Shown in pieces: positions 26,235 to 35,675 of a stretch of 64,000 nucleotides of DNA (position 1 is its first letter; each line of letters begins with the position of its first letter). The position numbers and the translations under genes were made by a program. The stretch is from Pseudomonas abietaniphila (GTDB taxonomy: Bacteria; Pseudomonadota; Gammaproteobacteria; Pseudomonadales; Pseudomonadaceae): positions 248,001-312,000 of the forward strand of contig NZ_FNCO01000008.1 in assembly GCF_900100795.1 (NCBI RefSeq), given 5' to 3'. The notes beneath the pieces were generated by a model. The model did not search any database and had not been told where the DNA came from. It worked only from the letters and a program-made list of their open reading frames with translations.

Positions 26235-27044
26235 ATGAGTGCCGATAACGCCTACGCGGTCGAATTGAAGGGTTTGTCCTTCAAACGCGGTACGCGCAGC
26301 ATCTTCAATAATGTCGACATCCGCATCCCCCGGGGCAAAGTCACCGGCATCATGGGGCCGTCAGGCAGTGGTAAAACCACCCTGCTGCGCCTGATGGGAG
26401 CACAGTTGCGCCCCAGTAGCGGTGAGGTTTGGGTCAATGGCCAAAACCTGCCCGAGCTGTCGCGCAGTGATCTTTTCGATGCTCGCAAGCAGATGGGTGT
26501 CCTGTTTCAGAGCGGTGCGCTGTTTACTGATCTCGACGTTTTCGAAAACGTGGCGTTCCCGCTGCGTGTCCATACCAAACTGCCTGAAGACATGATTCGC
26601 GACATCGTCCTGCTCAAATTGCAGGCGGTGGGTTTGCGTGGCGCTGTCGAATTGATGCCGGATGAACTGTCCGGCGGCATGAAACGCCGTGTAGCGCTGG
26701 CGCGAGCGATTGCGCTCGATCCGCAGATTCTCATGTACGACGAACCCTTCGTGGGGCAAGACCCGATCGCGATGGGTGTGCTGGTTCGGCTGATCCGTCT
26801 GCTCAACGACGCACTGGGTATCACCAGCGTTGTCGTTTCCCATGACCTGGCGGAAACCGCCAGCATTGCCGACTACTTGTATGTGGTGGGTGACGGTCAG
26901 GTGCTGGGGCAGGGGACACCGCAGGAATTGATGCAGTCGGATAATCCGCGCATTCGTCAGTTCATGACGGGGGATCCAGACGGCCCCGTGCCTTTTCACT
27001 ATCCGGCACCGGATTATCGCGAAGATCTTTTGGGGAAGCGCTGA
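26235..27044 (+). CDS. mlaF: Phospholipid transport ATPase MlaF
   Basis: This 269-residue ABC ATPase powers lipid movement between the membranes. It shows Walker A GPSGSGKTT, signature LSGGMKRRVALARA, Walker B ILMYDEPFVGQDP and switch VVSHDLAE. It begins the mlaFEDCB operon and shares one base with mlaE. AAGGAG precedes the ATG. Confidence 0.95.
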   Translation: MSADNAYAVELKGLSFKRGTRSIFNNVDIRIPRGKVTGIMGPSGSGKTTLLRLMGAQLRPSSGEVWVNGQNLPELSRSDLFDARKQMGVLFQSGALFTDLDVFENVAFPLRVHTKLPEDMIRDIVLLKLQAVGLRGAVELMPDELSGGMKRRVALARAIALDPQILMYDEPFVGQDPIAMGVLVRLIRLLNDALGITSVVVSHDLAETASIADYLYVVGDGQVLGQGTPQELMQSDNPRIRQFMTGDPDGPVPFHYPAPDYREDLLGKR

Positions 27045-27841
27045 TGCGCAGAAAGTCATTGATGGATCGTGTTCGCCTGATGGGGCGCTCCGCGATCGAT
27101 ATTGTTGCGGTACTGGGACGTTCGGGGATTTTTCTGGTTCATGCCTTGCTGGGGCGAGGCGGAATCGGTGGCGGCTTCCAGTTGTTGGTGCGTCAGCTTT
27201 ATTCAGTGGGCGTCATGTCGCTGGCGATCATCGTCGTTTCCGGTGTGTTCATCGGAATGGTTCTGGCCCTTCAAGGGTTCAGCATCCTCGCCAAGTACGG
27301 TTCTGAACAAGCCGTCGGGCAAATGGTTGCCCTTACGCTGTTGCGCGAATTGGGGCCGGTCGTCACTGCCTTGCTGTTCGCAGGGCGCGCAGGTTCTGCC
27401 TTGACCGCTGAAATCGGCAACATGAAGTCCACTGAGCAGTTGTCCAGCCTGGAAATGATTGGTGTCGACCCGCTGAAATACATCGTTGCCCCAAGGCTGT
27501 GGGCCGGCTTTATCTCGCTGCCGGTGCTGGCGATCATCTTCAGCGTGGTGGGTATCTGGGGTGGATCGTGGGTGGCGGTTGACTGGCTTGGCGTCTATGA
27601 AGGTTCTTTCTGGGCCAACATGCAAAACAGCGTGTCCTTTCCAAACGATGTCATCAATGGTGTCATCAAGAGCGTCGTTTTCGCTTTTGTCGTCACCTGG
27701 ATTGCCGTGTTTCAAGGCTATGACTGCGAGCCCACTTCAGAAGGGATCAGTCGCGCCACGACCAAGACCGTGGTGTATGCCTCTTTGGCCGTATTGGGCC
27801 TGGACTTTATTTTGACCGCCTTGATGTTTGGAGACTTCTGA
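27044..27841 (+). CDS. mlaE: Phospholipid transport permease MlaE
   Basis: This 265-residue inner-membrane permease has a helix-rich sequence with ELGPVVTALLFAGRAGSALTAEIG and an AEIGNMKSTEQ coupling helix. The start overlaps the mlaF stop and the end overlaps the mlaD start. It forms the core of the MlaFEDB complex. Confidence 0.95.
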   Translation: MRRKSLMDRVRLMGRSAIDIVAVLGRSGIFLVHALLGRGGIGGGFQLLVRQLYSVGVMSLAIIVVSGVFIGMVLALQGFSILAKYGSEQAVGQMVALTLLRELGPVVTALLFAGRAGSALTAEIGNMKSTEQLSSLEMIGVDPLKYIVAPRLWAGFISLPVLAIIFSVVGIWGGSWVAVDWLGVYEGSFWANMQNSVSFPNDVINGVIKSVVFAFVVTWIAVFQGYDCEPTSEGISRATTKTVVYASLAVLGLDFILTALMFGDF

Positions 27842-28308
27842 TGCAAAACCGCTCCCTCGAAACCGGTGTCGGCCTGTTCCTGCTGGCCGGGATCCTGGCT
27901 TTGCTCTTGCTCGCCCTGCGGGTCAGCGGTCTGAGCGCCAGCGCGACCAACGACAGCTATAAACTTTATGCAAATTTCGACAATATCGCCGGTTTGACTG
28001 TCAGAGCGAAGGTGACCATGGCCGGTGTGACCATCGGCAAGGTCACTGCAATCGATCTGGACCACGATACCTTCATGGGGCGGGTGACCATGGAAGTGGA
28101 CAAACGGGTGAATAATCTGCCATCCGATTCCACGGCTTCTATTCTCACCGCAGGCTTGCTGGGCGAAAAATACGTCGGCATCAGCGTCGGTGGTGATGAC
28201 CAGTTGTTGAAGGATGGCGGCACAATTCATGACACCCAGTCGTCGTTGGTACTTGAGGACCTGATCGGTAAATTCCTGCTCAATTCCGTGGGTAAAGACG
28301 CCAAATGA
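27841..28308 (+). CDS. mlaD: Phospholipid transport MCE protein MlaD
   Basis: This 155-residue protein has one N-terminal membrane helix (about 7-28) and one periplasmic MCE domain (about 35-120) that forms the hexameric lipid channel. The MCE pattern FDNIAGLTVRAKVTMAGVTIG is visible over about 21 positions from residue 46. Confidence 0.94.
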   Translation: MQNRSLETGVGLFLLAGILALLLLALRVSGLSASATNDSYKLYANFDNIAGLTVRAKVTMAGVTIGKVTAIDLDHDTFMGRVTMEVDKRVNNLPSDSTASILTAGLLGEKYVGISVGGDDQLLKDGGTIHDTQSSLVLEDLIGKFLLNSVGKDAK

Positions 28309-28319
28309 GGAGTTTTTTC

Positions 28320-28973
28320 ATGATCTCGATTCTGCGCCGTGGTTTGCTGGTGCTGCTGGCTGCTCTGCCACTGTTCGCCAATGCAGCGCCTGCATCCTCC
28401 GCTCATGACCTGGTTGACCGCACCACCAAGCAACTGCTGGCGGACCTTGCTGCCAACAAAGACAAGTACAAAACCGATCCGCAGGCGTTTTACGACGCTT
28501 TGAACGGCATCGTCGGTCCTGTGATCGATGCTGAAGGTATTTCCAAAAGCATCATGACCGTGAAGTACTCGCGTAATGCTTCGCCTGCGCAGATGCAACG
28601 TTTCGAAGAGAATTTCAAGCGCAGCCTGATTCAGTTCTATGGCAACGCGCTGCTTGAGTACAACAACCAGGGCATTACCGTTGCCCCGGCCAAGGAAGAG
28701 GGCGCTGATCGCACCTCCGTCGACATGTCGGTCAAGGGCAATAACGGAGCGGTCTACCCCGTTTCCTACACCCTTGTGACCATCAATAACGAGTGGAAGG
28801 TACGCAATGTGATCATTAACGGGATCAACATTGGCAAGCTGTTCCGCGATCAGTTCACCGACGCCATGCAGCGCAACGGCAACAACCTGGACAAGACCAT
28901 TGATGGTTGGGCCGGTGAAGTCGCCAAAGCCAAGGACGCTACCGAAAACTCGCCCGACAAGGTCGTTAAATGA
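28320..28973 (+). CDS. mlaC: Periplasmic phospholipid carrier MlaC
   Basis: This 217-residue secreted carrier moves phospholipid between MlaA and MlaD. Signal peptide with ANA-A cleavage near residue 20, then an alpha/beta lipid-pocket domain. I chose the ATG at 28320 because GAGGAG lies eight bases before it. An in-frame ATG at 28305 overlaps mlaD but has no such site. It overlaps mlaB by four bases. Confidence 0.92.
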   Translation: MISILRRGLLVLLAALPLFANAAPASSAHDLVDRTTKQLLADLAANKDKYKTDPQAFYDALNGIVGPVIDAEGISKSIMTVKYSRNASPAQMQRFEENFKRSLIQFYGNALLEYNNQGITVAPAKEEGADRTSVDMSVKGNNGAVYPVSYTLVTINNEWKVRNVIINGINIGKLFRDQFTDAMQRNGNNLDKTIDGWAGEVAKAKDATENSPDKVVK

Positions 28974-29275
28974 GTGACGCGTGCATCACCGCAGTCGGCG
29001 GCGGCGAACTGAAGCTGTTTGGCGTGCTGGATTATCGTACCGGACCTGCACTGCGTGAGCAGGGCGCCGAGCTGATCAAGGCCAGTGATGCCTCGGCTTT
29101 GGTGCTCGATTGCTCGGCAGTCGAAAAATCCAGCAGCGTGGGCCTGGCCCTGTTGCTGGGGTTCATGCGCGATGCCCAGGCGGCCGGCAAATCGGTCAGC
29201 GTTCGCGCGCTGCCCGAGGACATGCGAGAAATTGCACAGGTATCCGGTCTGACCGAACTGTTCGAACAACATTGA
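28970..29275 (+). CDS. mlaB: STAS-domain protein MlaB
   Basis: This 101-residue cytoplasmic STAS protein stabilises and activates the MlaFE complex. The helix DCSAVEKSSSVGLALLLGF holds the conserved Ser/Ser region typical of MlaB. It ends the mla operon. Confidence 0.9.
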   Translation: MSDACITAVGGGELKLFGVLDYRTGPALREQGAELIKASDASALVLDCSAVEKSSSVGLALLLGFMRDAQAAGKSVSVRALPEDMREIAQVSGLTELFEQH

Positions 29276-29290
29276 TTGCCATCTTCGATC

Positions 29291-29345
29291 AAGCCCCTCG
29301 TCCGGCTCCTATAAAGTAGGGTTCGCAACGAGAGGGCTTTTTTGT
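29291..29345 (+). other. Hairpin with T run between mlaB and ibaG
   Basis: CCCTCGT and ACGAGAGGG can pair around a long loop, followed by CTTTTTTG. A -10-like TATAAA lies inside the loop. It may be a weak terminator with a new promoter for ibaG-murA. Confidence 0.4.
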
Positions 29346-29389
29346 ATGATGGCCGACCCGCGCGCGTAGGGCGCCGATTGAGGTTAAGC

Positions 29390-29629
29390 ATGCAGGCCGT
29401 AGAAGTTAAAAGCTTCCTTGAAGGTAAGCTGCCAGAAATCCAGGTCGAAGTTGAAGGCGAAGGCTGCAACTTCCAGCTGAACGTGATCAGCGACGAACTG
29501 GCTACACTAAGTCCGGTCAAGCGCCAGCAGCAGATCTACACGCATTTGAACCCATGGATCGCCGATGGCAGCATCCATGCGGTCACCATGAAATTTTTCA
29601 GCCGCGCTGCATGGGCCGAGCGCACCTGA
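29390..29629 (+). CDS. ibaG: BolA-like protein IbaG
   Basis: This 79-residue BolA-family protein is thought to work with monothiol glutaredoxin in iron-sulfur handling. The C-terminal helix has IADGSIHAVTMKFFS with the His used for cluster contact. I chose the ATG at 29390, since the longer frame adds non-homologous residues. It precedes murA, as in E. coli. Confidence 0.92.
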   Translation: MQAVEVKSFLEGKLPEIQVEVEGEGCNFQLNVISDELATLSPVKRQQQIYTHLNPWIADGSIHAVTMKFFSRAAWAERT

Positions 29630-29652
29630 GCCAAATTGGCGTCGAGATTCTA

Positions 29653-30918
29653 ATGGACAAACTGATTATTACTGGCGGCATTCGTCTTGATGGCGAAATC
29701 CGCATTTCCGGGGCGAAGAACTCTGCCCTGCCGATTCTCGCAGCCACGTTGCTGGCTGACGGTCCCGTGACTGTCGCCAATCTGCCGCACCTGCATGACA
29801 TCACCACCATGATCGAGCTGTTCGGTCGCATGGGCATCGAACCGATCATCGACGAGAAACTCAGTGTCGAAATCGATCCTCGTACCATCAAGACCCTGGT
29901 CGCGCCGTACGAACTGGTGAAAACCATGCGTGCGTCGATCCTGGTGCTGGGCCCTATGGTTGCCCGTTTTGGTGAGGCCGAAGTGGCGCTGCCTGGCGGT
30001 TGTGCCATCGGTTCGCGTCCTGTCGACCTGCACATCCGTGGCCTTGAAGCCATGGGCGCGATCATTGACGTCGAAGGCGGCTATATCAAAGCCAAGGCGC
30101 CTGAAGGCGGCTTGCGCGGTGCGCACTTCTTCTTCGATACCGTCAGTGTGACCGGTACTGAAAACATCATGATGGCTGCCGCGTTGGCAAACGGTCGCAG
30201 CGTCCTGCAGAACGCCGCGCGTGAGCCAGAAGTCGTCGATCTGGCGAACTTCCTCAACGCCATGGGTGCGAAAGTGTCCGGCGCCGGTACCGACACCATC
30301 ACCATTGATGGCGTCAAGCGTCTGGGTTCGGCGACCTACCGCGTCATGCCTGACCGTATCGAAACCGGTACTTACCTGGTGGCCGCTGCGGCCACCGGTG
30401 GCCGCGTCAAGGTCAAGGACACCGATCCGACGATTCTGGAAGCTGTGCTGGAGAAACTGCGCGAAGCCGGTGCAGAAATCACCACCGGTGACGACTGGAT
30501 CGAGCTGAACATGCACGGCAAGCGTCCTAAAGCGGTCAACGTGCGCACCGCGCCGTACCCGGCGTTCCCGACCGACATGCAAGCCCAGTTCATTTCGCTC
30601 AATGCCATTGCCGAAGGCACTGGCGCTGTGATCGAAACCATCTTCGAAAACCGCTTCATGCACGTGTATGAAATGCACCGCATGGGCGCGCAGATTCAGG
30701 TCGAAGGCAACACTGCAATCGTGACTGGCTGCGCGAAGCTCAAAGGCGCGCCTGTCATGGCGACCGACCTGCGCGCGTCGGCCAGTCTGGTGATTTCGGC
30801 GCTGATCGCTGAAGGTGACACACTGATCGACCGTATCTACCACATCGACCGTGGTTACGAGTGCATCGAAGAAAAACTGCAGATGCTGGGCGCGAAGATC
30901 CGTCGCGTACCAGGCTAG
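29653..30918 (+). CDS. murA: UDP-GlcNAc 1-carboxyvinyltransferase
   Basis: This 421-residue cytoplasmic enzyme starts peptidoglycan synthesis by adding enolpyruvate to UDP-GlcNAc. It is a two-domain EPSP-synthase fold. K22 lies in ISGAKNSALPIL, and the active-site loop GGCAIGSRPVDLH has the Cys that fosfomycin modifies. The ATG at 29653 gives the standard MDKLIITGG start. Confidence 0.96.
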   Translation: MDKLIITGGIRLDGEIRISGAKNSALPILAATLLADGPVTVANLPHLHDITTMIELFGRMGIEPIIDEKLSVEIDPRTIKTLVAPYELVKTMRASILVLGPMVARFGEAEVALPGGCAIGSRPVDLHIRGLEAMGAIIDVEGGYIKAKAPEGGLRGAHFFFDTVSVTGTENIMMAAALANGRSVLQNAAREPEVVDLANFLNAMGAKVSGAGTDTITIDGVKRLGSATYRVMPDRIETGTYLVAAAATGGRVKVKDTDPTILEAVLEKLREAGAEITTGDDWIELNMHGKRPKAVNVRTAPYPAFPTDMQAQFISLNAIAEGTGAVIETIFENRFMHVYEMHRMGAQIQVEGNTAIVTGCAKLKGAPVMATDLRASASLVISALIAEGDTLIDRIYHIDRGYECIEEKLQMLGAKIRRVPG

Positions 30919-31089
30919 CAGTCCTGAGCGTTTCGCTGTCTGTGCCGCGCTGGCGCAGACGGCGAGGCAGCTGATTGAAGGCATGACCTTTTGATTCGTT
31001 TCACTTTGAGTCCTGACGTATCGACTCAAAGGTTGTCGGGCGCCGATTGCGACCCGACACGCGCTTGCTGATAAGGACTGACGTTTCCC

Positions 31090-31725
31090 ATGTTGACCAT
31101 CGCACTGTCCAAGGGCCGAATCCTTGACGACACCTTGCCGCTTCTCGCCGCAGCGGGCATCGTGCCGACCGAGAATCCGGACAAGAGCCGCAAGTTGATC
31201 ATTCCGACGACCCAGGACGATGTTCGCCTGCTGATCGTACGGGCGACCGATGTTCCGACCTACGTCGAGCATGGCGCGGCAGACCTTGGCGTTGCGGGCA
31301 AAGATGTCCTGATGGAGTACGGCGGCCAAGGCTTGTACGAGCCGCTGGACCTGCAGATTGCCAAGTGCAAGCTGATGACGGCGGGCGCCGTCGGTGCCGC
31401 CGAGCCTAAAGGCCGGCTGCGTGTGGCCACCAAGTTCGTCAACGTTGCCAAGCGTTATTACGCCGAGCAGGGCCGTCAGGTCGACATCATCAAGCTGTAC
31501 GGCTCCATGGAGCTCGCGCCGCTGGTGGGTCTGGCCGACAAGATCATCGATGTCGTCGACACCGGCAATACGCTGCGTGCCAACGGCCTCGAGCCACAGG
31601 AAATGATCGCTCACATCAGCTCGCGCCTCGTCGTGAACAAGGCATCGATGAAGATGCAGCACGCCCGCATCCAGTCGCTGATCGACACTCTGCGCACAGC
31701 CGTGGAGTCGCGACACCGCGGTTGA
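31090..31725 (+). CDS. hisG: ATP phosphoribosyltransferase, short form
   Basis: This 211-residue short-form catalytic subunit performs the first step of histidine synthesis. The phosphate-binding region DVVDTGNTLRANGL is visible. Short HisG lacks the C-terminal regulatory domain and needs HisZ, which is not in this window and is usually elsewhere in Pseudomonas. Confidence 0.95.
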   Translation: MLTIALSKGRILDDTLPLLAAAGIVPTENPDKSRKLIIPTTQDDVRLLIVRATDVPTYVEHGAADLGVAGKDVLMEYGGQGLYEPLDLQIAKCKLMTAGAVGAAEPKGRLRVATKFVNVAKRYYAEQGRQVDIIKLYGSMELAPLVGLADKIIDVVDTGNTLRANGLEPQEMIAHISSRLVVNKASMKMQHARIQSLIDTLRTAVESRHRG

Positions 31726-31869
31726 CTGTTTCGCGCGATATTGAACAATGTCGCGCTCAGCTATCCGTGTCATAGCCAAATTTCTCAGGTGCCTACGCGG
31801 ATGGCTTGGTAGCTTAGGCTCCCTGCTTTCCAGGCATCTGAGAAAACGCCAATCATTGAGGCCCACGCT

Positions 31870-33198
31870 ATGACCACTTCCAACACCATTCGCCGACTCA
31901 ACGCTGCTGACCCGGATTTCGCACGACATCTGGCTCATCTGCTGAGCTGGGAAAGTGTGTCTGACGACTCGGTCAATCAGCGTGTGCTGGATATCATCAA
32001 GAACGTGCGTGAGCGCGGCGATGCAGCGTTGGTGGAGTACACCCAGCGCTTCGACGGTCTGCAGGTGGCGTCGATGGCGGAGCTGATTCTGCCGCGTGAG
32101 CGTCTCGAACTGGCACTGACCCGCATCACCCCGGCGCAGCGTCAGGCGCTGGAAAAAGCCGCCGACCGCGTACGCAGCTACCACGAACGACAAAAGCAGG
32201 ACTCCTGGAGCTACACCGAAGCCGACGGCACCGTGCTCGGCCAAAAAGTGACGCCTCTGGACCGCGCCGGTTTGTACGTGCCGGGCGGAAAGGCGTCGTA
32301 CCCGTCATCCGTTTTGATGAACGCGATCCCGGCCAAGGTGGCGGGCGTGGGCGAAGTCGTCATGGTCGTGCCGACGCCGCGCGGTGAGATCAACGAACTG
32401 GTGCTGGCCGCCGCCTGTATCGCCGGGGTTGACCGCGTGTTCACCATCGGTGGCGCTCAGGCCGTTGCCGCGCTGGCCTACGGCACTGAAAGCGTTCCGC
32501 AGGTCGACAAGGTCGTCGGGCCGGGCAACATCTATGTCGCCACCGCCAAGCGCCACGTGTTTGGTCAGGTCGGTATCGACATGATTGCCGGTCCTTCGGA
32601 AATCCTAGTGGTGTGCGACGGCCAGACCGACCCGGACTGGATCGCCATGGACCTGTTCTCCCAGGCCGAGCACGACGAAGACGCCCAGGCGATTCTGGTC
32701 AGCCCCGATGCCGAGTTCCTCGACAAAGTCGCGGCGAGCATTGCCAGGTTGATGCCGACCATGGAGCGTGCCGAGATCATCAATACCTCGATCAACGGTC
32801 GCGGCGCGCTGATCAAAGTGGCGGACATGACTCAGGCCATCGAAGTCGCCAACCGCATTGCCCCGGAACACCTGGAACTGTCGGTCGCGGACCCTGAAGC
32901 CTGGCTGCCGCAGATTCGTCACGCAGGGGCTATCTTCATGGGCCGTCACACCTCCGAAGCCCTGGGCGACTACTGCGCGGGCCCGAACCACGTGCTGCCG
33001 ACGTCGGGCACGGCGCGTTTCTCCTCGCCGTTGGGTGTCTATGACTTCCAGAAACGATCCTCGATCATTTTCTGCTCCGAGCAGGGTGCGTCCGAGCTCG
33101 GCAAGACCGCTTCGGTGCTGGCGCGAGGCGAGTCGCTGACGGCTCACGCACGCAGCGCTGAATACCGAATCGTCGACAACGAACAGGAAGGCAAGTAA
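31870..33198 (+). CDS. hisD: Histidinol dehydrogenase
   Basis: This 442-residue zinc enzyme performs the last two oxidations to histidine. Signature elements are DMIAGPSEILVV and the catalytic Glu/His segment ELSVADPEAWLPQIRHAGAI. GRHTSEALGDYCAGPNHVLP is also present. It follows hisG after 144 bases and ends two bases before hisC. Confidence 0.96.
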   Translation: MTTSNTIRRLNAADPDFARHLAHLLSWESVSDDSVNQRVLDIIKNVRERGDAALVEYTQRFDGLQVASMAELILPRERLELALTRITPAQRQALEKAADRVRSYHERQKQDSWSYTEADGTVLGQKVTPLDRAGLYVPGGKASYPSSVLMNAIPAKVAGVGEVVMVVPTPRGEINELVLAAACIAGVDRVFTIGGAQAVAALAYGTESVPQVDKVVGPGNIYVATAKRHVFGQVGIDMIAGPSEILVVCDGQTDPDWIAMDLFSQAEHDEDAQAILVSPDAEFLDKVAASIARLMPTMERAEIINTSINGRGALIKVADMTQAIEVANRIAPEHLELSVADPEAWLPQIRHAGAIFMGRHTSEALGDYCAGPNHVLPTSGTARFSSPLGVYDFQKRSSIIFCSEQGASELGKTASVLARGESLTAHARSAEYRIVDNEQEGK

Positions 33199-33200
33199 GC

Positions 33201-34253
33201 ATGAGCAAGTTCTGGAGTCCCTTTGTCCGTGACCTCGTGCCTTACGTGCCGGGCGAACAACCCAAGCTGACCAAACTGGTCAAACTGAACACCAACGAAA
33301 ACCCGTACGGGCCGTCGCCGAGGGCCATCGAGGCGATGCGCGCCGAGGTGAACGACAACCTGCGTCTGTACCCCGATCCAAACAGTGACCTGCTCAAGCA
33401 GGCGGTGGCTCGCTACTACGGTGTCGAGTCCAACCGGGTGTTCCTCGGCAACGGCTCCGATGAAGTCTTGGCTCACGCCTATAACGCGTTCTTCAAGCAC
33501 GATAAGCCCTTGCTGTTCCCGGACATCAGCTACAGTTTTTATCCGGTGTATTGCGGCCTTTACGGCGTCGAGTTCGAAGCGGTTCCTCTGGATGCGCAGT
33601 TTCAGATCCGTGTCGAGGATTACAACCGCCCGAACGGCGGGATCATCTTCCCGAACCCCAACGCCCCGACTGGCTGCCTGCTGGCGCTGGAGGCAGTGGA
33701 GCAGATTCTCAAGGCCAACCCTGATTCGGTGGTGATCGTCGACGAAGCGTACATCGACTTCGGCGGTGAGACCGCTATCGGTCTGGTGGATCAGTACCCG
33801 AACCTGCTGGTGACGCAGACGCTGTCCAAGTCCCGTTCACTGGCCGGGTTGCGCGTCGGGCTGGCGGTCGGCCATCCCGACCTGATCGAGGCGCTGGAGC
33901 GGGTCAAGAACAGCTTCAACTCGTATCCGCTGGATCGCATGGCCATCGTTGGCGCGGCCGCTGCGTTCGATGATCGCGAGTACTTCGAGCAGACCTGCAA
34001 GCAGGTGATCGCGAGCCGTGAAGTGTTGGTTGGGCAGCTGGAAGGCAAGGGGTTTGAAGTGCTGCCATCGGCCGCCAACTTCATCTTCGCCCGTCACCCG
34101 AAACACGATGCCGCCCGCCTTGCGGCCAAGGTGCGTGAGCAGGGCGTGATCGTGCGTCACTTCAAACAGGAACGCATCGCGCAATTCCTGCGCATCACCA
34201 TCGGCACGCCAGAGCAGAATCAGGCGTTGGTGGATGCGTTGGGGGCGTTGTAG
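33201..34253 (+). CDS. hisC: Histidinol-phosphate aminotransferase
   Basis: This 350-residue fold-type I PLP enzyme has the Asp-Tyr pair in VVIVDEAYIDFGG and the Schiff-base Lys in TLSKSRSLAGLRVG. It ends the hisGDC group. A REP element follows the stop codon. Confidence 0.95.
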   Translation: MSKFWSPFVRDLVPYVPGEQPKLTKLVKLNTNENPYGPSPRAIEAMRAEVNDNLRLYPDPNSDLLKQAVARYYGVESNRVFLGNGSDEVLAHAYNAFFKHDKPLLFPDISYSFYPVYCGLYGVEFEAVPLDAQFQIRVEDYNRPNGGIIFPNPNAPTGCLLALEAVEQILKANPDSVVIVDEAYIDFGGETAIGLVDQYPNLLVTQTLSKSRSLAGLRVGLAVGHPDLIEALERVKNSFNSYPLDRMAIVGAAAAFDDREYFEQTCKQVIASREVLVGQLEGKGFEVLPSAANFIFARHPKHDAARLAAKVREQGVIVRHFKQERIAQFLRITIGTPEQNQALVDALGAL

Positions 34254-34262
34254 CGATTTATT

Positions 34263-34349
34263 GTAGGAGCGCGCTTGCCCGCGATTGCGCTGGGTCAATG
34301 GCTGGTGTGTTGCCTGACCGAACGCGATCGGGGGCAAGCGCGCTCCTAC
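34263..34349. repeat. REP palindrome after hisC
   Basis: GTAGGAGCGCGCTTGCCCGC and its inverted partner GGGGCAAGCGCGCTCCTAC lie between the convergent hisC and algW. Confidence 0.85.
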
Positions 34350-34413
34350 CGTTGGCTGCGGCGGTTCAGCCGAAAATCAGGTTGCCGGCACACCGCCGCT
34401 GCATGCCTGAAGC

Positions 34414-35574
34414 TTAATCCTCAGCCGCAGGCGCTGGCGTCTGTGGCGGACGCAGTCCTACTTCCGCCATCAACTTCAGTTCCTTGCCATTACGCATGAC
34501 TTGAATCGCGATCTTGTCAGTCGGTTTGGTCCGAGCGACCTGGTTCATCGACTTGCGTCCGTCACCGGCCGGCTCGCCATTGATGCTCAGGATCACATCG
34601 CCCAACTGCAGACCGGCTTTCTGCGCCGGGCCGTCGCGGAAGATCCCGGCCACCACGATGCCTGGGCGGTCTTTCAGGCCGAATGACTCAGCCAGTTCTT
34701 GCGTCAGGGGCTGCACTTCGATGCCCAGCCACCCCCTAATCACCTGACCGTGCTCGATGATCGACTTCATCACCTCCAGCGCCAGTTTGGTCGGGATGGC
34801 GAAACCGATGCCTTGAGAGCCGCCGGATTTGGAGAAGATCGCCGTGTTGATGCCGGTCAGGTTGCCATTGGCATCCACCAGCGCACCGCCCGAGTTGCCC
34901 GGGTTGATCGCGGCGTCGGTCTGAATGAAGTCTTCGTAGGTATTGAGGCCCAACTGGTTACGCCCGGTCGCGCTGATGATGCCCATGGTCACGGTCTGCC
35001 CGACGCCGAACGGGTTACCGATGGCCAGCGCAACGTCTCCGATACGGATGCTGTCAGAGCTGCCGAGAGTAATGGACGGCAGGTTCTTCAAGTCGATCTT
35101 CAGCACCGCGAGGTCCGTTTCAGGATCGCTGCCGATGACGCGCGCAATGGTTTCACGGCCGTCCTTGAGCGCCACGACAATCTGGTCCGCGCCGGAGGTT
35201 ACGTGGTTGTTGGTCAGCAGATAGCCTTCCGGGCTCATGATCACCGCAGAACCCAGGCTGGACTCCATGCGACGCTGTTTGGGCAGGTTGTCACCGAAGA
35301 AACGACGGAACTGAGGGTCTTCGAACAGCGGATGATTGGGTTTGTTGTTGACCATCTTGGTCGTGTACAGGTTGGCGACCGCGGGCGCAGCGCTGCTCAC
35401 GGCATCGGCGTAGGACACCGGACCCTGCTGGATGAACGCGGTTTGAGGGGCTTGCTGCAGGTTGACGTCCTGGCTGGGCAGGCCGACCCACTGCGGGTAC
35501 CGCTGGATAATCAGTAAAGCGATAAGCACACCAGCGAGCAATGGCCAGCCGAGAAAACGCAGCGCTTTGAACAT
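34414..35574 (-). CDS. algW: Periplasmic serine protease AlgW (DegS-like)
   Basis: This 386-residue protease, anchored by an N-terminal helix (about 7-24), senses misfolded outer-membrane proteins. It cuts MucA to free the envelope sigma factor AlgU. The catalytic triad is His124 (TNNHV), Asp154 and Ser228 (GNSGGAL), with one C-terminal PDZ domain (about 275-370). It is divergent from the Nif3-like gene with a 101-base shared gap. Confidence 0.94.
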   Translation of the reverse strand: MFKALRFLGWPLLAGVLIALLIIQRYPQWVGLPSQDVNLQQAPQTAFIQQGPVSYADAVSSAAPAVANLYTTKMVNNKPNHPLFEDPQFRRFFGDNLPKQRRMESSLGSAVIMSPEGYLLTNNHVTSGADQIVVALKDGRETIARVIGSDPETDLAVLKIDLKNLPSITLGSSDSIRIGDVALAIGNPFGVGQTVTMGIISATGRNQLGLNTYEDFIQTDAAINPGNSGGALVDANGNLTGINTAIFSKSGGSQGIGFAIPTKLALEVMKSIIEHGQVIRGWLGIEVQPLTQELAESFGLKDRPGIVVAGIFRDGPAQKAGLQLGDVILSINGEPAGDGRKSMNQVARTKPTDKIAIQVMRNGKELKLMAEVGLRPPQTPAPAAED

Positions 35575-35675
35575 TGAACAAGGTCCTGAAGGTAAATACG
35601 CAGCGTACCTGCGCCATAATGGCGGGCATTATACGAGGACCGGGACGGTCTGAACTGCATATTTAGGAGACTTTT

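Noticed and set aside
29650..32244. 864-codon open frame on the minus strand across murA, hisG and hisD
   Set aside because: It runs antisense to three certain genes and has no family-like sequence. Long stop-free antisense frames are common in GC-rich Pseudomonas DNA.
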